Below, piece by piece: positions 35,886 to 48,377 of a stretch of 64,000 bases of DNA. Positions within the stretch are counted from its first letter, which is position 1. Each line of letters starts with the position of its first letter. Made by a program: the position numbers and the translations under genes. Below the pieces are notes generated by a model. The model ran no database searches. It was not told where the DNA came from and saw nothing but the letters and a program-made list of their open reading frames with translations. The stretch is from Luzula sylvatica. Taxonomy: Eukaryota; Streptophyta; Magnoliopsida; Poales; Juncaceae. The DNA lies in the NCBI GenBank assembly GCA_946800325.1, contig OX326959.1, positions 48,862,784 to 48,926,783 of the forward strand. Direction: 5' to 3'.

Positions 35886-38800
35886 TGTATGTGTTAGTCT
35901 TCAATCACGAAGTTTTTTGAGAAAAACATGAAAAATGAAGTATTTTGCTAATTTTAGAGAACTATTTTGGACTCTTTTAGAAAAAATGATAATTGATATT
36001 TTTGAAGGTGTTAGACTTCAGTTTTTTATTTTTTGCAAAAAATTGGAAAAATATAAATTTGTATGTGTTAGTCTTCAATCACGGAATTTTTTAAGAAAAT
36101 CATGAAAAATGAAGTATTTTCCTCATTTTAGAGAACTATTTTGGTCTTTTTTACAAAAAATGATAATTGATATTTTTGAAGGTGTTAGACTTCATTTTTT
36201 GATTTTTTGCAAAAAATAGGAAAAATAGAAATTTGTATGTGTTAGTCTTCAATCACGGAATTTTTTGAGAAAATCATGAAAAATGAAGTATTTTGCTCTT
36301 TTTAGAGAACTATTTTGGTCTTTATTAGAAAAAATGATAATTGATATTTTTGAAGGTGTGTTAGACTTCAGTTTTTGAATTTTTGCAAAAAATAGGAAAA
36401 ATAGAAATTTGTATGAGTTAGTCTTCAATCACGGAGTTTTTCGAGAAAAACATGAAAAATGATGTATTTTTCTCATTTTAGAGAACTATTTTGGTCTTTA
36501 TTAGAAAAAATGATAATTGATATTTTTGAAGGTGTTAGACTTCAGTTTTTGATTTTTTGCAAAAAATTGGAAAAATAGAAATTTGTATGTGTTGGAATTC
36601 AATCACGGAATTTTTTGAGAAAAACATGAAAAATGAAGTATTTTGCTCATTTTAGAGAACTATTTTGGTCTTTTTTAGAAAAAATGACAAGTGATATTTT
36701 TGAAGGTGTTAGACTTCAGTTTTTTATTTTTTGCAAAAAATAGGAAAAATAGAAATTTGTATGTGTTAGTCTTCAATCACGATGTTTTTTGAGAAAAACA
36801 TGAATAATGAAGTATTTTGCTCATTTTAGAGAACTATTTTGGTCTTTTTTAGAAAAAATGATAATTGATATTTTTGAAGGTGTTAGACTTCAGTTTTTGA
36901 ATTTTTGCCAAAAATAGGAAAAATATAAATTTGTATGTGTTAGTCTTCAATCACGAAGTTTTTTGAGAAAAACATGAATAATGAAGTATTTTGCTCATTT
37001 TAGCGAACTATTTTGGACCCTTTTGGAAAAAAAGATAATTGATATTTTTGTAGGTGTTAGACTTCAGTTTTTGATTTTTTGCAAAAAATTGGAAAAATAG
37101 AAATTTGTATGTGTTAGTTTTCAATCACGGAGTTTTTTGAGAAAAACATGAAAAATGAAGTATTTTGCTCATTTTAGAGAACTATTTTGGTCTTTTTTAG
37201 AAAAAATGATAATTGATATTTTTGAAGGTGTTAGACTTCAGTTTTTGATTTTATGCAAAAAATAGGAAAAATAGAAATTTGTATGTGTTAGTCTTCAATC
37301 CCGGAGTTTTTTGAGAAAAACATGAAAAATGAAGTATTTTGCTCATTTCAGAGAACGATTTCGGTCTGTTTTAGAAAAAATGATAATTGATTTTTTGAAG
37401 GTGTTAGACTTCAGTTTTTTATTTTTTGCAAAAAATTGGAAAAATAGAAATTTGTATGTGTTAGTCTTCAATCACGAAGTTTTTTGAGAAAAACATGAAA
37501 AATGAAGTATTTTGCTAATTTTAGAGAACTATTTTGGACTCTTTTAGAAAAAATGATAATTGATATTTTTGAAGGTGTTAGACTTCAGTTTTTTATTTTT
37601 TGCAAAAAATTGGAAAAATATAAATTTGTATGTGTTAGTCTTCAATCACGGAATTTTTTAAGAAAATCATGAAAAATGAAGTATTTTCCTCATTTTAGAG
37701 AACTATTTTGGTCTTTTTTACAAAAAATGATAATTGATATTTTTGAAGGTGTTAGACTTCATTTTTTGATTTTTTGCAAAAAATAGGAAAAATAGAAATT
37801 TGTATGTGTTAGTCTTCAATCACGGAATTTTTTGAGAAAATCATGAAAAATGAAGTATTTTGCTCTTTTTAGAGAACTATTTTGGTCTTTATTAGAAAAA
37901 ATGATAATTGATATTTTTGAAGGTGTGTTAGACTTCAGTTTTTGAATTTTTGCAAAAAATAGGAAAAATAGAAATTTGTATGAGTTAGTCTTCAATCACG
38001 GAGTTTTTCGAGAAAAACATGAAAAATGATGTATTTTTCTCATTTTAGAGAACTATTTTGGTCTTTATTAGAAAAAATGATAATTGATATTTTTGAAGGT
38101 GTTAGACTTCAGTTTTTGATTTTTTGCAAAAAATTGGAAAAATAGAAATTTGTATGTGTTGGAATTCAATCACGGAATTTTTTGAGAAAAACATGAAAAA
38201 TGAAGTATTTTGCTCATTTTAGAGAACTATTTTGGTCTTTTTTAGAAAAAATGACAAGTGATATTTTTGAAGGTGTTAGACTTCAGTTTTTTATTTTTTG
38301 CAAAAAATAGGAAAAATAGAAATTTGTATGTGTTAGTCTTCAATCACGATGTTTTTTGAGAAAAACATGAATAATGAAGTATTTTGCTCATTTTAGAGAA
38401 CTATTTTGGTCTTTTTTAGAAAAAATGATAATTGATATTTTTGAAGGTGTTAGACTTCAGTTTTTGAATTTTTGCCAAAAATAGGAAAAATATAAATTTG
38501 TATGTGTTAGTCTTCAATCACGAAGTTTTTTGAGAAAAACATGAATAATGAAGTATTTTGCTCATTTTAGCGAACTATTTTGGACCCTTTTGGAAAAAAA
38601 GATAATTGATATTTTTGTAGGTGTTAGACTTCAGTTTTTGATTTTTTGCAAAAAATTGGAAAAATAGAAATTTGTATGTGTTAGTTTTCAATCACGGAGT
38701 TTTTTGAGAAAAACATGAAAAATGAAGTATTTTGCTCATTTTAGAGAACTATTTTGGTCTTTTTTAGAAAAAATGATAATTGATATTTTTGAAGGTGTTA

Positions 38801-39019
38801 GACTTCAGTTTTTGATTTTATGCAAAAAATAGGAAAAATAGAAATTTGTATGTGTTAGTCTTCAATCCCGGAGTTTTTTGAGAAAAACATGAAAAATGAA
38901 GTATTTTGCTCATTTCAGAGAACGATTTCGGTCTGTTTTAGAAAAAATGATAATTGATTTTTTGAAGGTGTTAGACTTCAGTTTTTTATTTTTTGCAAAA
39001 AATTGGAAAAATAGAAATT
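35886..39019 (+). repeat. 9-monomer HOR, two tandem 1567-bp units (superunit B)
   Basis: Marker starts 35235, 36802 and 38369 are each 1567 bp apart, mirroring the series in superunit A at +10271. The partial next unit runs into the variant cassette near 39720. Confidence 0.85.
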
Positions 39020-40756
39020 TGTATGTGTTAGTCTTCAATCACGAAGTTTTTTGAGAAAAACATGAAAAATGAAGTATTTTGCTAATTTTAGAGAACTATT
39101 TTGGACTCTTTTAGAAAAAATGATAATTGATATTTTTGAAGGTGTTAGACTTCAGTTTTTTATTTTTTGCAAAAAATTGGAAAAATATAAATTTGTATGT
39201 GTTAGTCTTCAATCACGGAATTTTTTAAGAAAATCATGAAAAATGAAGTATTTTCCTCATTTTAGAGAACTATTTTGGTCTTTTTTACAAAAAATGATAA
39301 TTGATATTTTTGAAGGTGTTAGACTTCATTTTTTGATTTTTTGCAAAAAATAGGAAAAATAGAAATTTGTATGTGTTAGTCTTCAATCACGGAATTTTTT
39401 GAGAAAATCATGAAAAATGAAGTATTTTGCTCTTTTTAGAGAACTATTTTGGTCTTTATTAGAAAAAATGATAATTGATATTTTTGAAGGTGTGTTAGAC
39501 TTCAGTTTTTGAATTTTTGCAAAAAATAGGAAAAATAGAAATTTGTATGAGTTAGTCTTCAATCACGGAGTTTTTCGAGAAAAACATGAAAAATGATGTA
39601 TTTTTCTCATTTTAGAGAACTATTTTGGTCTTTATTAGAAAAAATGATAATTGATATTTTTGAAGGTGTTAGACTTCAGTTTTTGATTTTTTGCAAAAAA
39701 TTGGAAAAATAGAAATTTGTATGTGTTAGTCTTCAATCACGGAATTTTTTGAGAAAAACATGAATAATGAAGTATTTTGCTCATTTTAGCGAACTATTTT
39801 GGTCTTTTTTAGAAAAAATGATAATTGATATTTTTGAAGGTGTTACACTTCAGTTTTTGATTTTATGCAAAAAATAGGAAAAATATAAATTTGTATGTGT
39901 TCGTCTTCAATCACGAAGTTTTTTGAGAAAAACATGAAAAATGAAGTATTTTGCTCATTTTAGAGAACTATTTTGGTCTATTTTAGAAAAAATGATAATT
40001 GATATTTTTGAAGGTGTTAGACTTCAGTTTTTTATTTTTTGCAAAAAATAGGAAAAATAGAAATTTGTATGTGTTAGTCTTCAATCACGAAGTTTTTTGA
40101 GAAAAACATGAAAAATGAAGTATTTTGCTCATTTTAGAGAACTATTTTGGACTCTTTTAGAAAAAATGATAATTGATATTTTTGAAGGTGTTAGACTTCA
40201 GATTTTGATTTTTTGCAAAAAATTGGAAAAATAGAAATTTGTATGTGTTAGTTTTCAATCACGGAGTTTTTTGAGAAAAACATGAAAAATGAAGTATTTT
40301 GCTAATTTTAGAGAACTATTTTGGTCTTTTTTTGAAAAAATGATAATTGATATTTTTTAAGGTGTTAGACTTCAGTTTTTTATTTTTTGCAAAAAATTGG
40401 AAAAATTGAAATTATTATGTGTTAGTCTTCAATCACGGAATTTTTTGAGAAAATCATTAAAAGTGAAGTATTTTCCTCATTTTAGAGAATTATTTTGGTC
40501 TTTTTTAGAAAAAAATGATAATTGATATTTTTGAAGGTGTCAGACTTCAGTTTTTGATTTTATGCAAAAAATAGGAAAAATAGAAATTTGTATGTGTTAG
40601 TCTTCAATCACGGAATTTTTTGAGAAAAACATGAAAAATGAAGTATTTTGCTCATTTTAGAGAACTATTTTGTTCTTTTTTAGAAAAAATGATAATTGAT
40701 ATTTTTGAATGTGTTAGACTTCTGTATTTAATTTTTTGCAAAAAATTGGAAAAATT

Positions 40757-42930
40757 GAAATTTGTATGTGTTAGTCTTCAATCACGGAATTTTTTGAGAA
40801 AATCATGAAAAATGAAGTATTTTGCTCTTTTTAGAGAACTATTTTGGTCTTTATTAGAAAAAATGATAATTGATATTTTTGAAGGTGTGTTAGACTTCAG
40901 TTTTTGAATTTTTGCAAAAAATAGGAAAAATAGAAATTTGTATGAGTTAGTCTTCAATCACGGAGTTTTTCGAGAAAAACATGAAAAATGATGTATTTTT
41001 CTCATTTTAGAGAACTATTTTGGTCTTTATTAGAAAAAATGATAATTGATATTTTTGAAGGTGTTAGACTTCAGTTTTTGATTTTTTGCAAAAAATTGGA
41101 AAAATAGAAATTTGTATGTGTTGGAATTCAATCACGGAATTTTTTGAGAAAAACATGAAAAATGAAGTATTTTGCTCATTTTAGAGAACTATTTTGGTCT
41201 TTTTTAGAAAAAATGACAAGTGATATTTTTGAAGGTGTTAGACTTCAGTTTTTTATTTTTTGCAAAAAATAGGAAAAATAGAAATTTGTATGTGTTAGTC
41301 TTCAATCACGATGTTTTTTGAGAAAAACATGAATAATGAAGTATTTTGCTCATTTTAGAGAACTATTTTGGTCTTTTTTAGAAAAAATGATAATTGATAT
41401 TTTTGAAGGTGTTAGACTTCAGTTTTTGAATTTTTGCCAAAAATAGGAAAAATATAAATTTGTATGTGTTAGTCTTCAATCACGAAGTTTTTTGAGAAAA
41501 ACATGAATAATGAAGTATTTTGCTCATTTTAGCGAACTATTTTGGACCCTTTTGGAAAAAAAGATAATTGATATTTTTGTAGGTGTTAGACTTCAGTTTT
41601 TGATTTTTTGCAAAAAATTGGAAAAATAGAAATTTGTATGTGTTAGTTTTCAATCACGGAGTTTTTTGAGAAAAACATGAAAAATGAAGTATTTTGCTCA
41701 TTTTAGAGAACTATTTTGGTCTTTTTTAGAAAAAATGATAATTGATATTTTTGAAGGTGTTAGATTTCAGTTTTTGATTTTATGCAAAAAATAGGAAAAA
41801 TAGAAATTTGTATGTGTTAGTCTTCAATCCCGGAGTTTTTTGAGAAAAACATGAAAAATGAAGTATTTTGCTCATTTCAGAGAACGATTTCGGTCTGTTT
41901 TAGAAAAAATGATAATTGATTTTTTGAAGGTGTTAGACTTCAGTTTTTTATTTTTTGCAAAAAATTGGAAAAATAGAAATTTGTATGTGTTAGTCTTCAA
42001 TCACGAAGTTTTTTGAGAAAAACATGAAAAATGAAGTATTTTGCTAATTTTAGAGAACTATTTTGGACTCTTTTAGAAAAAATGATAATTGATATTTTTG
42101 AAGGTGTTAGACTTCAGTTTTTTATTTTTTGCAAAAAATTGGAAAAATATAAATTTGTATGTGTTAGTCTTCAATCACGGAATTTTTTAAGAAAATCATG
42201 AAAAATGAAGTATTTTCCTCATTTTAGAGAACTATTTTGGTCTTTTTTACAAAAAATGATAATTGATATTTTTGAAGGTGTTAGACTTCATTTTTTGATT
42301 TTTTGCAAAAAATAGGAAAAATAGAAATTTGTATGTGTTAGTCTTCAATCACGGAATTTTTTGAGAAAATCATGAAAAATGAAGTATTTTGCTCTTTTTA
42401 GAGAACTATTTTGGTCTTTATTAGAAAAAATGATAATTGATATTTTTGAAGGTGTGTTAGACTTCAGTTTTTGAATTTTTGCAAAAAATAGGAAAAATAG
42501 AAATTTGTATGAGTTAGTCTTCAATCACGGAGTTTTTCGAGAAAAACATGAAAAATGATGTATTTTTCTCATTTTAGAGAACTATTTTGGTCTTTATTAC
42601 AAAAAATGATAATTGATATTTTTGAAGGTGTTAGACTTCAGTTTTTGATTTTTTGCAAAAAATTGGAAAAACAGAAATTTGTATGTGTTAGTCTTCAATC
42701 ACGGAATTTTTTGAGAAAAACATGAATAATGAAGTATTTTGCTCATTTTAGCGAACTATTTTGGTCTTTTTTAGAAAAAATGATAATTGATATTTTTGAA
42801 GGTGTTACACTTCAGTTTTTGATTTTATGCAAAAAATAGGAAAAATATAAATTTGTATGTGTTAGTCTTCAATCACGAAGTTTTTTGAGAAAAACATGAA
42901 AAATGAAGTATTTTGCTCATTTTAGAGAAC
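40757..42930 (+). repeat. Superunit copy C, partial
   Basis: It continues the superunit order in register (GTATGAGTTAG at 40940, again +10271). Beyond about 41440 it follows the 9-monomer variant instead: TATAAATTT and TTCGGTCTG as in 27.1 kb, then CGGAATTTTTTAAG. It reaches the GAATAATG/CGAAC monomer near 42725. From about 42930 it departs into CTCTTTCAG and AACTGATATT monomers of the domain 2 type. Confidence 0.75.
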
Positions 42931-45900
42931 TATTTTGGACTCTTTCAGAAAAATGATAACTGATATTTTTGAAGGTGTTAGACTAAAGTTTTTGATTTTT
43001 TGCAAAAAATAGGAAAAATAGAAATTTGTACGTGTTAGTCTTCAATCACGAAGTTTTTTTGAGAAAAACATGAAAAATGAAATATTTTGCGCATTTTAGA
43101 GAACTATTTTGGTCTTTTTTTAGAAAAAATGATAATTGAAATTTTAGAAGGTGTTAGACTTCAGTGTTTGATTTTTTGCAAAAAATTGGAAAAATTCAAA
43201 TTTCTATGTGTTAGTCTTCAATCACGGAGTTTTTTGAGAAAAACATGAAAAATGAAGTATTTTGCTAATTTTAGAGAACTATTTTGGTCTTTTTTTGAAA
43301 AAATGATAATTGATATTTTTTAAGGTGTTAGACTTCAGTTTTTTATTTTTTGCAAAAAATTGGAAAAATTGAAATTATTATGTGTTAGTCTTCAATCACG
43401 GAATTTTTTGAGAAAATCATGAAAAGTGAAGTATTTTCCTCATTTTAGAGAATTATTTTGGTCTTTTTTAGAAAAAAATGATAATTGATATTTTTGAAGG
43501 TGTCAGACTTCAGTTTTTGATTTTATGCAAAAAATAGGAAAAATAGAAATTTGTATGTGTTAGTCTTCAATCACGGAATTTTTTGAGAAAAACATGAAAA
43601 ATGAAGTATTTTGCTCATTTTAGAGAACTATTTTGTTCTTTTTTAGAAAAAATGATAATTGATATTTTTGAAGGTGTTAGACTTCTGTATTTAATTTTTT
43701 GCAAAAAATTGGAAAAATTGAAATTTGTATGTGTTAGTCTTCAATCACGGAATTTTTTGAGAAAATCATGAAAAATGAAGTATTTTGCTCATTTTAGAGA
43801 ACTATTTTTGTCTTTTTTAGAAAAAATGATAATTGATATTTTTGAAGGTGTTAGACTTCAGTTTTTGATTTTATGCAAAAAATAGGAAAAATAGAAATTT
43901 GTATGTGTTAGTTTTCAATCACGAAGTTTTTTGAGAAAAACATGAAAAATGAGGTATTTTGCTCATTTTAAAGAACTATTTTGGTCTTTTTTAGAAAAAA
44001 TGATAATTGATATTTTTGAAGGTGTTAGGCTTCTGTTTTTGATTTTTTGCAAAAAATAGGAAAAATATATATTTGTATGTGTTAGTCTTCAATCACGGAG
44101 TTTTTTGAGAAAAACATGAAAAATGAAGTATTTTGCTCATTTTAGAGAACTATTTTGGTCTTTTTTAGAAAAAATTATAATTGATATTTTTGAAGGTGCT
44201 AGACTTCAGTTTTTGATTTTTTTGCCAAAAATAGGAAAAATATAAATTTGTATGTGTTAGTCTTCAATCACCAAGTTTTTTGACAAAAACATGAAAAATG
44301 AAGTATTTTGCTCATTTTAGAGAACTATTTTGGACCCTTTTGGAAAAAAAGATAATTGATATTTTTGAAGGTGTTAGACTTCAGTTTTTTATTTTTTGCA
44401 AAAAATTGGAAAAATAGAAATTTGTATGTGTTAGTCTTCTATCACGGAGTTTTTTAAGAAAAACATGAAAAATTAAGTATTTTGCTCATTTTAGAGAACT
44501 ATTTTGGTCTATTTTAGAAAAAATGATAATTGATATTTTTGAAGGTGTTAGACTTCAGTTTTTGATTTTATGCAAAAAATAGGAAAAATAGAAATTTGTA
44601 TATGTTAGTCTTCAATCCCGGAGTTTTTTGAGAAAAACATGAAAGATGAAGTATTTTGCTCATTTTAGAGAACGATTTCGGTCTGTTTTAGAAAAAATGA
44701 TAATTGATATTTTTGAAGGTGTTAGACTTCAGTTTTTTATTTTTTGCAAAAAATAGGAAAAATAGAAATTTGTATGTGTTAGTCTTCAATCACGAAGTTT
44801 TTTGAGAAAAACATGAAAAATGAAGTATTTTGCTCATTTTAGAGAACTATTTTGGACTCTTTTAGAAAAAATGATAATTGATATTTTTGAAGGTGTTAGA
44901 CTTCAGATTTTGATTTTTTGCAAAAAATTGGAAAAATATAAATTTGTATGTGTTAGTCTTCAATCACGGAATTTTTTCAGAAAAGCATGAAAAATGAAGT
45001 ATTTTGCTCATTTTAGAGAACTATTTTGGTCTTTTTTACAAAAAATGATAATTGATATTTTTGAAGGTGTTAGACTTCAGTTTTTGATTTTTTGCAAAAA
45101 ATTGGAAAAATTGAAATTTGTATGTGTTAGTCTTCAATCTCGGAATTTTTTGAGAAAATTATGGAAAATGAAGTATTTTGCTCATTTTAGAGAACTATTT
45201 TGGTCTTTTTTAGAAAAAATGATAATTGATATTTTTGAAGGTGTTACACTTCAGTTTATGATTTTATGCAAAAAATAGGAAAAATAGAAATTTGTATGTG
45301 TTAGTCTTCAATCCCGGAGTTTTTTGAGAAAAACATGAAAAATGAAGTATTTTGCTCATTTTAGAGAACTATTTTGGTCTTTTTTAGAAAAAATGATAAT
45401 TGATATTTTTGAAGGTGTTAGACTTCAGTTTTTGATTTTATGCAAAAAATAGGAAAAATAGAAATTTCTATGTGTTAGTCTTCAATCCCGGAGTTTTTTG
45501 AGAAAAACATGAAAAATGAGGTATTTTGCTCATTTTAAAGAACTATTTTGGTCTTTTTTAGAAAAAATGATAATTGATATTTTTTAAGGTGTTAGACTTC
45601 TGTTTTTGATTTTTTGCAAAAAATAGGAAAAATATATATTTGTATGTGTTAGTCTTCAATCACGGAGTTTTTTGAGAAAAACATGAAAAATGAAGTATTT
45701 TGCTAATTTTAGAGAACTATTTTGGTCTTTTTTTGAAAAAATGATAATTGATATTTTTTAAGGTGTTAGAATTCAGTTTTTTATTTTGTGCAAAAAATTG
45801 GAAAAATTGAAATTATTATGTGTTAGTCTTCAATCACGGAATTTTTTGAGAGAATCATGAAAAATGAAGTATTTTCCTCATTTTAGAGAACTATTTTGGT

Positions 45901-47800
45901 CTTTTTTAGAAAAAAATGATAATTGATATTTTTGAAGGTGTTAGACTTCAGTTTTTGATTTTATGCAAAAAATAGGAAAAATTGAAATTTGTATGTGTTA
46001 GTCTTCAATCCAGTAGTTTTTAGAGAAAAACATGAAAAATGAAGTATTTTGCTCATTTTAGAGAACTATTTTGGTCATTTTTAGAAAAAATGATAATTGA
46101 TATTTTTGAAGGTGTTGGACTTCATTTTTTGATTTTTTGCAAAAAACAGGAAAAATAGAAATTTGTATGTGTTAGTCTTCAATCACGAAGTTTATTGAGA
46201 AAAACATGAAAAATGAAGTATTTTGCTCATTTTAGAGAACTATTTTGGACTCTTTTTGAAAAAATGATAATTGATATTTTTGAAGGTGTTAGACTTCTGT
46301 ATTTGATTTTTTGCAAAAAATTGGGAAAATAGAAATTTCTATGTGTTAGTCTTCAATCACGGAGTTTTTCGAGAAAAACATGAAAAATGAAGAATTTTGC
46401 TCATTTTAGAGAACTATTTTGGTCATTTTTAGAAAAACTGATAATTGATATTTATGAAGGTGTTAGACTTCAGTTTTTGATTTTATGCAAAAAATAGGAA
46501 ATATAGAAATTTGTATGTGTTAGTCTTCAATCACGGAATTTTTTGAGAAAATCATGAAAAATGAAGTATTTTCCTCGTTTTAGAGAACTATTTTGGTCTT
46601 TTTTAGAAAAAATGACAATTGATATTTTTGAAGGTGTTAGACTTCAGTTTTTTATTTTTTGCAAAAAAAAGGAAAAATAGAAATTTGTATGTGTTAGTCT
46701 TCAATCACGGAGTTTTTTGAGAAAAACATGAAAAATGAAGTATTTTGCTAATTTTAGTGAACTATTTTGGTCATTTTTAGAAAAAATGATAATTGATATT
46801 TTTGAAGGTGTTAGACTTCAGTTTTTGATTTTTTCCAAAAAATAGAAAAAATAGAAATTTGTATGTGTTAGTCTTCAATCACGAAGTTTTTTGTGAAAAA
46901 CATGAAAAATGAATTATTTTGCTCATTTTAGAGAACTATTTTGGTCTTTTTAAGAAAAAATGATAATTGATATTTTTGAAGGTGTTAGACTTCAGTTTTT
47001 TATTTCTTGCAAAAAATAGGAAAAATAGAAATTTGTATGTGTTAGTCTTCAATCACGGAGTTTTTTGAGAAAAACATGAAAAATGAAGTATTTTGCTAAT
47101 TTTAGAGAACTATTTTGGTCATTTTTAGAAAAACTGATAATTGATATTTCTGCTCATGTTAGACTTATGTTTTTGATTTTTTGCCAAAAATAGGAAAAAT
47201 ATAAATTTGTATGTGTTAGTCTTCAATCACCAAGTTTTATGAGAAAAACATGAAAAATGAAGTATTTTGCTCATTTAAGAGAACTATTTTGGACCCTTTT
47301 GGAAAAAAAGATAATTGATATTTTTGAAGGAGTTAGACTTCAGTTTTTGATTTTTTGCAAAAAATTGGAAAAATAGAAATTTGTATGTGTTAGTCTTCAA
47401 TCACGGAGTTTTTTAAGAAAAACATGAAAAATGAAGTATTTTGCTCATTTTAGAGAACGATTTCGGTCTGTTTTAGAAAAAATGATAATTGATATTTTTG
47501 AAGGTGTTAGACTTCAGTTTTTTATTTTTTGCAAAAAATAGGAAAAATAGAAATTTGTATGTGTTAGTCTTCAATCACGAAGTTTTTTCAGAAAAACATG
47601 AAAAATGAAGTATTTTGCTCATTTTAGAGAACTATTTTGGACTCTTTTAGAAAAAATGACAATTGATATTTTTGAAGGTGTTAGACTTCAGTTTTTGATT
47701 TTTTGCAAAAAATTGGAAAAATATAAATTTGTATGTGTTAGTCTTCAATCACGGAATTTTTTTAAGAAAAACATGAAAAATGAAGTATTTTGCTCATTTT
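42931..47800 (+). repeat. Domain 4: heterogeneous monomers, no clear HOR
   Basis: About 28 monomers of mixed type, in which I found no repeating order. The left part (about 42940-43780) resembles domain 2 near 4630, 7930 and 12830, with CTCTTTCAG, AACTGATATT, GATATTTT-like AAATTTTAGAAGG and GAAATTATTATGTG. Later monomers recall others: GAACGATTTCGGTCTG at ~44665 as in domain 1, AATCCAGTAG at ~46008, and AAGTTTATTGAG at ~46190. Private variants are frequent (GAAAGATGAAG, GAAAATTATGG, CAAAAAAAAGG). There is no unique DNA or gene here. Confidence 0.75.
47147..47164 (+). repeat. Hybrid subrepeat junction inside a monomer
   Basis: Where subrepeat 2 normally ends TTTTTGAAGGTGTTAGAC, this monomer reads TTTCTGCTCATGTTAGAC at the same length. 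TGCTCAT is the normal ending of subrepeat 1 (TTTTGCTCATTTTAG). A short conversion tract or template switch between thirds of the monomer is a plausible explanation, but chance substitution cannot be excluded. Confidence 0.45.
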
Positions 47801-48260
47801 AGAGAACTATTTTGGCCTTTTTTACAAAAAATGATAATTGATATTTTTGAAGGTGTTAGACTTCAGTTTTTGATTTTTTGCAAAAAATAGGAAAAATAGA
47901 AATTTGTATGTGTTAGTCTTCAATCACGGAATTTTTTGCGAAAATCATGAAAAATGAAGTATTTTGCTCATTTTAGAGAACTATTTTGGTCTTTTTTAGA
48001 AAAAATGATAATTGATATTTTTGAAGGTGTTAGACTTCAGTTTATGATTTTATGCAAAAAATAGGAAAAATAGAAATTTGTATGTGTTAGTCTTCAATCC
48101 CGGAGTTTTTTGAGAAAAACATGAAAAATGAGGTATTTTGCTCATTTTAAAGAACTATTTTGGTCTTTTTTAGAAAAAATGATAATTGATATTTTTGAAG
48201 GTGTTAGGCTTCAGTTTTTGATTTTTTGCAAAAAATAAGAAAAATATAAATTTGTATGTG

Positions 48261-48377
48261 TTAGTCTTCAATCACGATGTTTTTTGAGAAAAACATGAAA
48301 AATGAAGTATTTTGCTCATTTTAGAGAACTATTTTGGACCCTTTTGGAAAAAAAAATAATTGAGAAATTTGTATGTG
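48261..48377 (+). repeat. Truncated monomer, 117 bp
   Basis: TTAG to TTAG is 117 bp instead of 174. Sequence passes from GGACCCTTTTGGAAAAAA and ATAATTGA directly into GAAATTTGTATG, removing the end of subrepeat 2 and most of subrepeat 3. The missing 57 bp equals one subrepeat. The breakpoints lie in similar sequence (GGAAAAA...ATAATTGATA versus GGAAAAATAGAAATTTGTA), as expected for misaligned recombination between thirds. Confidence 0.88.

Larger units (their letters stand above)
30486..40756 (+). repeat. 10,271-bp superunit, copy B (~59 monomers)
   Basis: This is a tandem copy of the preceding 10271 bp. I noticed no difference at the positions I compared, including rare private variants such as AATCATTAAAAGTGAAG (30181 and 40441), GTGTTCGTCTTC and GGAGTTTCTTGAG. 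A full alignment was not possible by eye. Such identity over 10 kb means a very recent duplication, active homogenisation, or an assembly duplication. Confidence 0.9.
14825..42930 (+). repeat. HOR domain 3: nested 9-, 19- and ~59-monomer units
   Basis: This is the most homogenised part of the window. Exact offsets read from one marker (ATGAATAATG after CACGATGTTTTTTGAG), which starts in successive copies at 17483, 20789, 24964, 26531, 28098, 31060, 35235, 36802, 38369 and 41331, are 3306, 4175, 1567, 1567, 2962, 4175, 1567, 1567 and 2962 bp. The series 4175+1567+1567+2962 repeats and sums to 10271. All lengths equal whole numbers of 174-bp monomers plus known small indels. Sequence at matching positions is the same or nearly so. 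Confidence 0.92.

Noticed and set aside
44994..45278. 94-codon open frame on the + strand
   Set aside because: It is satellite sequence read through consecutive monomers. The peptide repeats with the 58-codon period of the DNA. There is no promoter or codon bias, and most other monomers have stops in the same frame.
47605..47802. 65-codon open frame, with near-identical ones at 49811, 52889, 55494 and 59958
   Set aside because: Each is one monomer plus the start of the next in a stop-free variant. They recur only because the HOR units recur (offsets 3078 and 4464). No gene features are present.
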